NCBI GenBank assembly: GCA_029717555.1
Contig: JAMDHS010000060.1
Coordinates: 62,001-126,000 of the forward strand
DNA: 64,000 bases
Direction: 5' to 3'
Source of the DNA: Peribolospora baueri
Taxonomy: Eukaryota; Basidiomycota; Peribolosporomycetes; Peribolosporales; Peribolosporaceae
This document shows, one piece after another, positions 34,154 through 45,487 of the stretch (the first letter of the stretch is position 1; every line of letters starts with the position of its first letter). The translations under genes and the position numbers were made by a program. The notes below the pieces were generated by a model that ran no database searches, was not told the DNA's origin, and saw only the letters and a list, made by a program, of their open reading frames with translations.

Positions 34154-37100
34154 TCAGGCCCTACCCGCCCCATCGCGAGCGCCAGGAGAAGGTGCTGGAG
34201 GAGGATGAGGATGATGAGAGGTCCACTCCTCTCCGCTGCCCACCCACCCCAGCTCAGGCCAGGAGAACTGCAGAGCGCCAAGCAAGGCCGACGAGTCGAG
34301 TCCACCGGACGAGGCAGACGCAAAGACGGAGGAGAAGAACGAATGGGGTTGAAGGTCCGAGACAGAGGCCGGGGCGTTACCGCCGGAGGAGGTGGAGGTG
34401 GAGGCTAGGAGCTCTTCAAAGAGCATTATGCTGTCTTGACCTGACCAGTCGAGCATCGCCGGCGCTTGCCCCGTTGCCGACCCCGTCTCACCGTTGGCTG
34501 CCTGAGCACCTATGGATATGGTGCCGGAGGAAAGCGTAGAACCGGGGCCGACTACGCTGTAGCCTCGGTCGTGGTGAGTCGCTTGCATCGTTTGCGGCAC
34601 CGAGGCGACCTGCTGAACTTGATCGCCGCCACCATCGTGTCGCGTTCCGCCTACGCCGGCTTGCCCATTCGCTGAAGTGTCCCCGTTCTCCTGCTGGCCT
34701 ACAGGTCCGGCATCGGCACCGGCAGACGTTGCAGCTGTAGGCGTCTCATAGATGTTCTGGTGCAAGAAGGCTTGCAAATCAAAGTCCAAGCCGGCATCGA
34801 CCAGACCGGAGATGCCGAAGCCGAACGGCGACGGCCCTTCGCCGCTCGCGTTCGAGACGTTGCTGGAAAACCCGTTAGGGGAGATGACGCCGGCTTCTGA
34901 TGCTGAAGACGGCGGCGCGTGGACGGCACCATGGGATTGAGTTTGGGTTTGATCGTTGGCATCAGCCGAGGCTGTACCGGTCGCCTCCTTCGCCGAAATT
35001 TCCTTGCGTGGTGACCCGGACGGCTGGGGTTGCCTTGCTCCGCTGCGTGCCATCTTGGCTGCCCTTTTCGCCCATTGGATGACCATCTCGACGTCGCGGA
35101 TGCTGGAAAAAAAAAAAAAAAAAAAAAAAAAAACGTAAGCCTCAGTCGGTCATCCACCACGTTTTGATAGAGCCCTACTCACTGCGCCATATGTGCATCC
35201 TCATCCGAAATGTCCGGATCCAGATTCTCCACGCTACCTGAAGCGGCAATCTCCTGGTCCAAAGCGCGCGCCACCCATCCCACGCCACCCCAGTAGACGG
35301 CCAGCTTGCGCAGAACGGCCCTGCACGTCTCGCAGTTGGACTCTGCCCAGCTGCGGGAGAGGAGCACAGAAGTGATCTGGCCAGAGCGACCTCCACCGCC
35401 GCTTCCTCCTCCGCCACCGCCACCGGCGGAGCTATCAGCTGCGCTGTTACTGCCATTCATCCCAGACGTGCTCCCAGGAGGCCCGCCTGCAAGTTTTGTC
35501 GGGCCAGGAGTGTTGGACTGGCTGCGGGGGGTAGACAAGGCGTTGGAAGCCGATTCCCGCTCCGCCCTGGCGTCATGGAGTGACCGGAGCGAGGCAAGGC
35601 ACATTCAGTGCAAGACGTCGAAGAGGAAGGAACGCTAATACGCGTGACCTCTTTTTTATCGCAGCAAGCCAGACCCAAGAAGGCGTGAGGAACGGGAAAC
35701 TTACAAGAAGGTCCTTGCGGCGGGCAAGATCAGCTGATCGAGGAAGGGATTGGCGAGATAGCTCTTGTCATCCAGGGCGTCAGAAAGGGCGAGGATGTCG
35801 ACGATGGTCCTCGAAGCGGTGCGCGCCACGTCGAGAGACGTGTCGGGAGGCAAGGCGACGTCCGGAGTGAAGGACTGCAAGAGGGAAGGACGGTGGAGGA
35901 GGGTGATGGTGGACTGGAAGAGGATGTGAAGGAAGATGAACGCCGGGCCTTGTTCCAACGCCGCCGCTCGCTTGAACGATTGGACGCTGGCAAAGGTGCA
36001 AAAGCGTCGGAGAACGAGGTTGACGCGCCCGCTCGACTACCGTCAACAACTAAGGCAGACTAGATTCCGTCTGCCCTCCGAACTCACTTAAAATGCAGCT
36101 CCGGGGGGAGGGTCTCATAGAAGCGAATGAGGTCTGGTAACAGCAGCGACAAAAAGAGGAGGTGTCTCCGCTGAAGATGAGCACGCTCATTCGTCCAGAT
36201 TCACCTCAGCACCTCCCCAACCCACCGTACTGCAACGAGCTGAGGTACATCCTCCGTTCTTCCGTCGTCGCATCCTGGTTCCTCCGAGCGTTGTTGAGCA
36301 TTTCAGAGATGCGTCCGCGGAGCAACAAGATACGGATGAGATGGGCGAAGATGAAAGCGTGCTTGTTCCCCTCGTTGCGCGTCAAGGGCGGGAGAGATAT
36401 TTCGATCTGGTCTTCCGTGACCTGCGAGTCAATGGAGGAGAGGAGAGAGGAAGCACGATAGGAAAAGAAAGAAGGGCGTGAGCAACATTCACACAACCGT
36501 GTTAGCGAGAGGAACAAACTCACCGAAAGGGGTCTGCCCGTACCGAAACCTGTGGCGGAGAGCAGGATCCCATCAGACCGAGCGATGAATGAGCACGACG
36601 CACGCGACATACCGAGCCACCAACACGAGTCGAGTGCGCTCGTCTCAGAGCCGGAACTCACAAATGATTTGATCAAGCATGACGACGCTCCAGAGCGTCA
36701 GCCTGATCCTCTCGCGTTCCCTCTCCACATCCACTGTATCCATCTCCCCACCACCCCCACCGCCACCACCGCGCCCGGCACCGAAACCGGCACTATTCGA
36801 ACCGATGACCACCATCTCCCCAATTGTCTGTTCATGCAAGAGCCCCAAATCCTGCGCCATCCGAATGCTCATCCCGGTCCACATCCAAAGGCCGCTGTCC
36901 GAGCCGGCCCCAAATTCAGACCAGGCAAGCAAGATGAGTGCCTGGATAACCTCAAGGGAGGGCCAGCTGAGCATGGGGACCACGAGCACTTTGGCCATCT
37001 CGCTAAAGGGTTCGCCCGCCGTTTTGATATTCGGAGCTGGACGCAACGGGTGGTGGCCATCTGTGGATGACGAGGCGTCGGCGCTGGCGCGTGCCTTGTT

Positions 37101-39775
37101 GGTGGCCGAGGCGACCCTACTGCAAATCTCAGGTCTGTCGGAGAACCTGGCGGCGATAGCGCATATGGCGTTGGCGAGAATGGCGGGCAAACTGCCCTTC
37201 TCGATGTCTTCCATCGTCTCCTCTCGATACAGCCAAGGGAACTGGCATCCAAAGGACTGGAAGAAGACTTCGGCAAGGTGGCGCAGCACCGGCTTGACCG
37301 GGTAACGAGGTCGATCAGGCTCGAAAAGGTGGTGGGTGGAGGAAGAAACGGAGGAGGTGTCAGTCATCGCTGGCGAAGAGGCGCTTGCGACGCCGCCGCC
37401 AGAGCCGGTTGGATCCTCCGAATTAGCGGGAGGACAAGAGGCCGGAGGCGCCTGTGCCCTCGGCCCCCGCGTCGTCGTAGCCTTCTCCTTGGCACGCTTC
37501 CTCTTTTCGCCAAGTCCGCCAGCCGCGAACCAGGTCCCCGCCGCATCCTCCCAAGAGCGCGGATCTGGGCCTAGACGCGACTTTGCCCATCCAGGACGGG
37601 GCAAAGCAGTGGTAATTGGCGCGTCTGCTCCCGCTCCTCCGACTCCTCCTCCTCGAATCAAGTTCACCATTCCTTCTTCCTTTTCGGTCTCCTCAGGATC
37701 CACGGCCGCCTCCCGAAGCACGCCGACCTTGATTCGCCGGTACCCAGGCGTGTTGGCCGTGGTGCCGAACCACCGGAAGAATGGCAGACAGAGTCGCTTG
37801 CTGCCGCTACCGCCGGCGGCCTTCAGATCCCCTGTCGCGGACGCGTTCGGCGCCTTCGACGTCATCGGTCGCGCGGTAAAGGGATGAGAGTCATTCGCCT
37901 CATTCCCGTCTCGTTTTCCAAGCTCATGTCCCTCCTCTATCTTCTCAGCCCTTGAGATCGACACCAAGTTGGTATCCTTTCTGTTGACCCTGTCCCCCTT
38001 CCCCACGTCGTTGTCAGAGCCTTTCTCGGAAGGGGCGGCTAGCCTCGCTAGCGCCGAAGGAGAAGGAGAGGACGAATGGTTCGTGCGAGGGTCATGACGT
38101 TGGTGGCCATATCCGTCCTCGACGACGTCCTCGTCTCGAGAACCGGAAGAACGGAAAGAGACGGCCTTGCCTCCCTTCTCACCGGCGGACGGGTCAGCTT
38201 GCGAACGTGAGCGAGATCGATCCTGGAAATGAGGGTGAGACTGGGACAAAGACGGGGATTGGGAAGAGGAGAACGGCGAAGGTGGGCGGCCGTTTCTGCC
38301 TCTTCCTCGGCCATGATCGCCGCGTTCCTTTTGCATATGTCCGCGCAAGTTCGAGTGCCAGGAGGTGGAGGAATGAGTATGGGGATCGAGCGATGGTAAA
38401 CGGTGTTGCGGAGAGCTGGCGAGAGGAGGAGCCGGACCTGGGCCTCCGATAGAAAAGGATAGTCTCGCAAACGGGTACGAAGGGCTCGTTGCGGAGCTGT
38501 AGCCGTCGGTGGGATGGTGTTGAATGGTCTGACTGTGAGTAGACATCTGCAAAGGAGGAGAGTGACCGTGGGATGGAGAGAGGGACAAGTCGAGGGCGGG
38601 GAAGGTGGAGCGGAGGGAAGGTAGAGGCTGCATGGATGGGGGGAAGCTTAGAGGCGGTGAGCCCTGAGACCCTCCCGAATCTACAGGACTGTGGAGAGGA
38701 GGATGACCGAAAGAAGGTGGGCCTTGACCGGTCGCCGAGGGGGCATGAGAAGGAGGGGGCATATAGGGCTCGACGGGTGGCGCAGTTAGTACATACGTAG
38801 ACGTCGCGGGGATTGGCCCTGCGTCGCCTCGTGGATTGGGGACTCCGCCATCGACGCGCGAAGAGAGGTAAGGGTGGAGCTGAGCATCGTGGAACCACTC
38901 GGTCTTTCGCCGTCCGTTGGCGAGGTCGTGTGAAGAAGAAGAAGAAGAGGAGGAGGAGGAGGAGGAAGAAGAAGCAGTGGATGAAGACGCAGCTGCTTGC
39001 CCCAAGCCTGCAAGAGCAGGCAAGGCGGACGGCGGGGCGAGGTGATCGGGGTTGGCCATGAGGTAGTGCTTGGCCCTGGATCTTGCGTCGGACCGTCTTC
39101 TCTTCCCTAGGTGCTGGCCCTGCTCTTTCCCTTTCTCTCCTTCCTCCGTCTTCTCTTCCCCGTCATCGGCCGTCGAGTCGGTCCGAGGAGAACGACGCTT
39201 GGGCGAAGGAACATAGTCGGGGAAGCGGGCAGCGCGGAGGGAAGGGGTGAGGTCGTCGACACGGAAAACGCACGTCTTGCCCGAGGCGGCGCAGTTGTCA
39301 CAGTACGGCCTGATCGGGTCGAGCCTGCATTTGATCTGCAAGGACGACCGACAGACGGGAGGTCAGCGAACCGTGGGCGGGGCGGTCCCCCGAAAAGGCG
39401 TCCCGGAAGAGGAGAGACGCGACCGCTCACCTTCTTTGCTCGACTGCCGACGGGGGAACGCTTGCAACGAAGATCAGCCTTCCTCCTTAACTCGACTAGC
39501 GTCCCAGCCGCCCTGTGTCGTCGTGCTCAAGCGTGGTCCATCGCGCGTTGAACTCACCAAGGCTCGCAAGCGCTAATCGGCCTCGTCCGCCTCTTCGCGC
39601 CAAAAGGGCAAGGGCGTGCGGCAGCCTGGCCGGCGGTGCATTCGTCCATGGACGCGGGCGATTGGGCGGAGACGCTGACTGACTTGGATACGGGAGTGAG
39701 GATGTGAAGGGGGATGGGACGAGGGTGGCGGTGGAGAGCAAGTGAACGGCCGTGCAGGGGAATCGACGTCGACAT
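34154..39775 (-). CDS. Zn2Cys6 fungal transcription factor
   Basis: Nine exons (minus): 39775-39558, 39443-39431 (13 nt), 39335-36662, 36549-36524 (26 nt), 36421-36226, 36133-36088, 35986-35705, 35566-35183, 35102-34154; 1,595 residues in frame. The zinc cluster is assembled over three exons as CEPC, RAKK, IKCRLDPIRPYCDNC, CAASGKTC: six cysteines with CX2CX6CX6CX2CX6C spacing (about residues 71-98). The middle-homology (Fungal_trans) domain follows: PVLRHLAEVFFQSFGCQFPW, SGLWMWTGMSIRMAQDLGL, LWSVVMLDQIICFGTGRPLS, HLIRILLLRGRISEMLNNAR. The stretch in between is Ser/Pro-rich. The regulated pathway cannot be told. The start is ambiguous; an in-frame Met at 39826 would add 17 residues. The last intron carries a 27-nt T run. 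Confidence 0.88.
35107..35133. repeat. 27-bp homopolymer A/T tract
   Basis: An uninterrupted A run on the plus strand. On the gene strand it is the poly-T of the last intron of the zinc-cluster gene, directly before CCAG. Confidence 0.9.
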
Positions 39776-40379
39776 ACGACGACCGAGCAAGTTTGTGGGG
39801 AAGGCAAAGCGGAGAGGACAATACAAGATTTCTAAAGCCGCATTTAGGCCAAGGGTATTGGATTGCTGCGGTACGCTAAGTGCACCTGGCTCTACCCGCT
39901 CGGCTACCTCTGCCAGACACTACTACACCACGACGGATCCAGGGCTCAGGGCCGGGGCAGGCAAGCACGGGGAAGGAGGACGCAACGAGGAGATCGTCCA
40001 ACTCGCGGACTACGAACGAACGATTCTGACACGCGCACAACGACGTAGGGAGCCATCTTTCGCTTCGTGCTTCAGCTCCTCGCGTTTCGCTTGGCAAGCC
40101 GTGTCTCTAGCGATCGACACCAGCAGGCGACGACGACGACGACAAAGGTGTGGTAAATCTCGACGTGCGCTCGCCAGGTATTGTATTCGCCATCAAGGGA
40201 GGTCCCGGGATCCACAAGAAAGGGTTCGGTAGAGGAGAGGAGAGGAGACAAATCCTGCGTCGTCACAACAGCCCGATCGACGGGCGTCGTCTCCCACCCG
40301 TCCCGCGAGCGACACCAACAAAGCTTCGTGGACGAACGGAGGAGGCGGACGGGTGACTGTCGAAGGCGACGAGCGACGA
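39776..40379. other. Promoter spacer of the zinc-cluster gene
   Basis: 604 bp between two minus-strand genes, covering the SRV2 3' end and the zinc-cluster promoter. A GACGAC run lies at 40127-40142. No gene is seen. Confidence 0.45.
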
Positions 40380-42660
40380 TCATCCGGAATGCTCGACGAT
40401 AGTGGTGACAAGCTTTCCATCCTTGACGACAGTCTTGAGCTGCTCGGGGATATTCCTCTCCTCAAACTCGCCTTCCTCGCCTCCCTCGACGGGCAGGCTG
40501 ACGTTGATCGCGCTGCACTTGGCCGTCACGATCTCGGCGTCGAGGCTGTCCTTGGAGAGGAAGATCTGTCCAGAGTCGGTCGAGTCAATGAGGATGGTAG
40601 GCACCTTGCCGAGGATCTGCACGGTGAAGGAAGGCGAGTTTGTGATTTCTAGGGAGGAGACGACAGATTCGAGCAAGACGGCCGTCTTTGTGCAAGAGGC
40701 TAGACAGATGACAAGAAAGAAAGAGCGGAAGACGGACAAAGGAATGCGTCAGCACGCGGGACGCGAGAAAAACCGGCGGCCAGCGGAGGGGGAACGAGGC
40801 AAGTCCAACGGACCGATGGAAATGGCATTGACTTTGCCCTTGACCTGAATGACAGAGTTCTTGCAGCCAAAGATGTTGACGCTGTGATTGAGCTCGGTGT
40901 CCTCGATGATGACGGCTCGGTCGTCCTCGAAATGTTCCTGAGGAAGTCACGGGCATCGAAGAGAGAATTGAGGATATCCTATCTTGCCGTTCCGCTCCTG
41001 ACCTCACCCATATGGCCAGCCATCCCTTCGAACGATACACGTGCACTCACGACGGCCCACTTGCTACCCTCCAACTGCTTCTTCGGCGGCTTCTTCACCC
41101 GGAAGGAAGCCGGTTTGGCGGGTCGCGCCGGCGGCTTCTTAGACGAAGAGGAAGAAGACTGCTGCGAATGGGCGGCCTTGCCTCGTAGCTCGGGGTTCTT
41201 GTGTGTCATCTGACCTGGGTCCACCTTTCTCAGCCCCTTGGAGATGGTTTCGCCCTGGTTCAGCTGTGCGAATACGGAGGCCATGTCGCCTCCACCGGGA
41301 GCAGGCGCGGCCGGGGTGGAGAAGTCGGTCATGACCGGGGGCGGAGGAGGCGGCGGCGGCGGGCCGCTGGCGGGAGGCGCTGGCGCAGCAGGCGCAGAAG
41401 AAGAAGCTTTGGAGAGGTAGGACTCGAGATCGTCGCCCTAGGAGCGAGAGAAGTGTCCGTGGGTGAGCCACAAGCGGCCTCGCTTCGTTTCCGGATTGGC
41501 TCAGCTCACCCTTGGATTCCACATCAGTCCGGTTGTGTGGAACTTCATGATGTACTGGCGGAGATCGTCGAGGAGCTTGGCGTAGCTTCGCGTCCACTCC
41601 ACGTGCTTCTTGTCGCTGGCGAGACCGGGGACGCAGACAGAGCGACGACGAGCGAGGTTTGTTCGTGAACATGAAGAGATGCCCCGCGGTGGAGGACGAG
41701 TAGAAGGTCGACGTACATGTCCTTGTACTCCTTGATCACGCGGTTGGCGTAAAACTGCGCCGCGTCTTTCATCTCGGCGACGAAAGGGCCAGGTTTGGGT
41801 TCCTGCACGCACAAACGACAAGAACAGAGATCGACGTCGGCGCCCTGCTGGTGTAGGTCACCTTTCGTAGAGCATGAGGGCATGCTGCTCACCACCTGCA
41901 CCCATCCGAGGGCGGGAATGCCCTCGCTGACGGTGCTCAAATGGTTGAACAACTTGCTCGGCCGGTTCCTGTCGCGCAACTCGGTGATCTTACCAATGTT
42001 CTCCTGGAAGGGCTCGAGCAATTTCATAAGCGGAGCCGCGGCAGGCTCCTTGGGCTTTTGGGCCTTGGACGCGGCTTTGAGAAGGTCTCTTTGAGCGCCA
42101 AACAGGGCTAGGACGAGGTCGGCCTGGGGGATGGTGAAAGGGTAGGGGAAAGGATGGGAGAGATGAAGGACGAGGACGAGGTGGGAGGGAGAGAGGGTGG
42201 AAATCCAAAGAGGACTGGGCACTCAACCTGCTCCTCTACGAGACCTCCAATCTCCTTGCTCAGCCGGCCAAATTCCTTGACGCTCTCTCCTACCATCTCG
42301 TCGTATCCGACCACAGCCGGCGCGTCCTCGTCCACGACCGGGACGGGGACAGGGACGGGGGCGGGGTCAAAAGCGACAGGCGAGGTGACGGTGACGACGG
42401 AGGAGGAGGGAACGATACCTGCGCCGACCTCAGACGTGGGCTTCATGAGCGCCGCCGAGCTCTGGGCGAGGGCAATGTCCTCGAGGCGGGACGTGGCCGC
42501 TTCCAGTCTGGTACGCGGGCCGGGAAGGGAGGGAGTGAAGTGAGCGGTGATCGCGATAGCCGCCGGCACGCTGCGCTGTGCTGGCCCCTGCCTTGCTCAC
42601 TCACCGCTTGATCAGCGTCTGGAGGTTGCCGACGCCTTGCTGCGGGATGGACGAAGCCAT
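40380..42660 (-). CDS. SRV2: Adenylyl cyclase-associated protein (CAP)
   Basis: Eight exons (minus): 42660-42605, 42507-42228, 42123-41893, 41802-41717, 41615-41510, 41437-41051, 40937-40814, 40699-40380; 529 residues. Order of parts: N-terminal oligomerisation and cyclase-binding helix (TLIKRLEAATSRLEDIALAQ), helical-folded domain (PSKLFNHLSTVSEGIPALGW, AAQFYANRVIKEYK, WTRSYAKLLDDLRQYI), a poly-proline stretch of nine Pro, a WH2-like segment (GLRKVDPGQMTHKNPEL), then the CARP beta-helix (HSVNIFGCKNSVIQVKGKV, SCTKTAVLLESVVSS, FLSKDSLDAEIVTAKCSAIN, IPEQLKTVV). CAP recycles cofilin-bound ADP-actin and links Ras to adenylyl cyclase in fungi. The fit is complete and unremarkable. Confidence 0.95.
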
Positions 42661-43682
42661 GGTTGTGAAGCGTTGAGAGGTGTGGCTGAAGGACAAGGGC
42701 TGGGTTGGTGTGGGTGTCCGTGTAGGAGCCAAGTCGAACGGCGAGGCGAGCATGCTCAGCCGGAAGGTCTCCAGGCACGACGTCGCCGACCTCGGACGGT
42801 GATCGCCGCGCTTCGCCGCCGGGCCTCGTTCGGGGCCCGCACGGGCCAAGGGAAGGAAAGAGAGACATATTACTGTACATACCGTCTTGGAGACGATCGC
42901 CTCGCTGAGGGAAGGGAAGGGTCAAGTCGACGGGGGATGCACGCGGATACACGGTGGAAGGTGGTGTAGCGGACGACGGGCGGGTGGGGCAACTTTCTTC
43001 TCCAAATCCCATCGTGAGCCGTCTCGTGGACCGCTTCCTTTCTGTCTGTTCGCGACTCCTGAGCACGGTAAAGGAGCGCACGTCTACAATTGTTCAAAGA
43101 GGCTCATTCATTGCAACGGTGAAAGAAGATCGCTGGATGCAGCTGGCCGACGGTGGGCGGTCAAGATGGCCGGCCGCCAGCCGTTCCGTTTGGCGACTCT
43201 GCTCGCAATCTACAAAAGGCGCCCGTCGCCTCCCACGTTTCCGTCGCTCTTTCAAGTCGACGACGGCGACGACAGCTCCGCCTCTCCTCCGTCGTGCGCG
43301 ACCAGGTGAGATGGCGGGCTTCGAGCCTGTGCTGGGGCGGTGATTGGAGACCGACCGAGCCTGCGCTGGGGAAGTGAGTGGAGACGGACGGGAGCTATGG
43401 ATGTGGACGTGAGACGATGGCGCCTCGACGAAGCGTCGACGAAGCGTCGACGAGTCGGCAGGTCTTGCGTCTTCGTCTCCGCCTCGATGTCGGACATGAC
43501 GGTGACGGGGTCCGATGGAGAGATAGATATCCGCGACCAGCCGTGATGTAGGAAGGAGGCGAGGACGGGCGGCAGTCGTATATACACACGAGAAGGCAAC
43601 GTGGAGGAAGAGAGAGGAGAGGAAGATGAACGGGCGGCGAAGACGTTTGGCGTTGTTCGCGAGCGGGGGTTTGCCGGCGCCC
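42661..43682. other. Spacer upstream of SRV2
   Basis: About 1 kb with no convincing gene. It holds the SRV2 promoter and the 3' flank of the cysteine-rich gene. A 34-bp unit (CGAGCCTGYGCTGGGG...) is repeated in tandem at 43322-43355 and 43356-43389, and GAAGCGTCGAC is repeated at 43430-43450. Confidence 0.5.
43322..43389. repeat. Imperfect 34-bp tandem dimer
   Basis: Two adjacent copies starting CGAGCCTG at 43322 and 43356 that differ at a few positions. Confidence 0.7.
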
Positions 43683-44330
43683 TCAGACGTCCGTCTTGGC
43701 TGTCCCTCCTTTGACTGCATACCCTGTCGAGCGTGAGGCGAGGCGAGGCGGCAGGTGTCAGTAACTGAGCGTCAGTGTGCACGGACTGGACGGCGACGAC
43801 GTGGATGGAGTTCACCTGCTCGGCAGACGCCTGCCGCTGGAGGACGAGCATGGGCGGATGAGGATGGGTGAGCGCACTCGAAGTGGGCGCAGAAGGAAGG
43901 AGGGAAAGAAAGAGGGAAGACGCACGACAGCCACAATCATCCTTCTTGGGACACGCGACCTTTGCCTCGCTCCTTCGGCACTCGCCAGAGGAGCAGCTAC
44001 AGTCTGCGGCGGCGGCGCAAAGGGGAAGGAGAAGGTGAGCGTCGACTCGTTCGACTCGTTCAACTCGTTCGACTCGTTCGACTCACTCGGCCAAACACCA
44101 CAGGTCTGCTTCGCGATACACTTGTCGACCGTCGTGGGCGGGCCGGGGGGCTTTAGGGCGGCCGTTTGGACGCATTCGCAGCTGGGAAAGAGAACGAGGG
44201 AAGGAAATCGGAGGGAAAGAAATGGAGCAAAGGTTGGTCGGTGGGTGGGTGAAAAGGAAAAGGAAGGTCGCTCGCTCGCTCACTTGACCCTGCAAATGAC
44301 AGTGGGATGGTGCTCGGGCTCCTCCTCCAT
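43683..44330 (-). CDS. Small cysteine-rich, metallothionein-like protein
   Basis: Five exons (minus): 44330-44284, 44181-44087, 44003-43926, 43836-43816 (21 nt), 43723-43683; 93 residues, in frame to TGA. Every splice has consensus sites (GTGAGC, GTGAGT, GTGCGT, GTGAAC donors; CAG acceptors). The product has 12 cysteines, many in CXC and CXCX4C clusters: CRVNCECV, NCSCSSGEC, DDCGCPAGVC, plus DKCIAKQTCGVW. The C-terminus is GYAVKGGTAKTDV. There is no signal peptide, so it is probably cytosolic. CXC clusters and small size fit metallothioneins, which bind Cu, Zn or Cd through thiolates; no known fungal subfamily is recalled, so the function is inferred. Each exon is too short to stand out as an ORF, so this gene is easily missed. 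The second intron holds an ACTCGTTCG-type tandem repeat. Confidence 0.72.
44047..44095. repeat. Tandem CTCGTTCGA 10-mer repeat
   Basis: About five imperfect copies of ACTCGTTCGA/ACTCGTTCAA, mostly within the second intron of the cysteine-rich gene. Confidence 0.7.
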
Positions 44331-44759
44331 GCTATCTTATGCTATGTTATGTTGTGTTGTGATGTGCCCAGGCGAGCCAAGGCTTTTTTCTTTGTCCTGT
44401 CCGTCCGTCTGCTGCCTTTTTTTTTTCGGTTCTGACCTGGTCTTGTTCTGTCCGTTCGTCCGTTCGTCTATCTGATCGTTTGTCTGTCTGTCTGCCTGCC
44501 CGCGTGTGTGTGTGTGTGTTCGCGTGTTCGTGTAGGTGCCGCCTTTCCTGCCTCTGGACGTCGTTTCGTAGACGTCGGTGGGGGAGAAGACGGATGGCGA
44601 GGACGTCAGACGTGCGTGTAATCGCCGCTTGCTTGCCTGCTTGCCTGCTTGCTTGCTTGCTTCGCTCACGGAGACGAGACGAGACGGGCTTGGTATGCTC
44701 TGGGTGGGGGAGCGACGTGGAAGGGAGGTTTCTCTCACGTACAAAGTCCAACCAGGCGA

Positions 44760-44793
<34 letters not shown>

Positions 44794-45487
44794 CGGACAT
44801 GCTTGACATGCTGACACAGCGAACTGAACCGACGCCGCCTCTGATCTCATCCCATCTCATCTCATCTCATCCCATCCCATCCCATCTCATCATCTCATCT
44901 ACATCTCATCAGCCGCGCCGCGTAACCCTAAAACTCGAGCTCGAGCTGATTCAGCACCCAAGGTCGGGTCGATGTAGAACAAAATCCGATTCGATTTGGC
45001 ATTTTGGCTTGGCTTTGAATTGATTGATTGATTGAGAGTGAGTGAGGGTAACGATGATGATGACGATGATGATGATGATGATGAGCTACGACGAAAACCA
45101 ATGTACGAATGTACGAAGGATGGAAGGATGGAAGGATGGAAGGAAAGAGCGGGGGAGCGAGGAAAAGGATGCGCGCAAGAAACGATACGATGAAGAGGGT
45201 AGGAAGAATTGATTTTTTGTCCCTTCGGCTTTGGCTTCGGCTTCGGCTTTGGCTTTGGTTTGCTCGAGTCCGGTCGCCGAAGGGGATTGTCTTGGAGGGG
45301 ACGAGGATGAACGAACGAATGAATGACTGACTGAATGGATGGATGGATGAGATGCGACGGTAGATAAGAGACACAAGATAGAGAGGGAGATGGGGTGATA
45401 GAGATGGACGATGGAGTGGGGAAGGAAGGAAGGGAGGAAGCGATGGCAAGGGGAAGGAATGCAAGACTTCGCTCGACGACCGGCCGA
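44331..45487. repeat. Simple-sequence-rich spacer upstream of the cysteine-rich gene
   Basis: 1.16 kb without a gene. It holds a GTGTGT run near 44508-44520, a GCTT/GCCT run at 44630-44662, (GACA)7 at 44762-44790, CATCT/CATCC pentamers at 44850-44900, GATGAT at 45053-45083, GGAT tetramers near 45117-45143 and 45336-45350, and a GGCTTT/GGCTTC hexamer array at 45225-45262. It should contain the promoter of the cysteine-rich gene; I saw no clear metal-response element. Confidence 0.6.

Noticed and set aside
43094-43720. 208-codon minus-strand ORF overlapping the cysteine-rich gene's last exon
   Set aside because: Low-complexity Arg/Ser/Pro text with no conserved segment; the overlapping spliced model explains the 43683-43723 part better.
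44762-44790. Short regular repeats that might suggest a CRISPR array or telomere
   Set aside because: They are pure tetranucleotide microsatellites with no spacers; the CCTAAT-like words at 63110-63128 have only about three copies and are not terminal.
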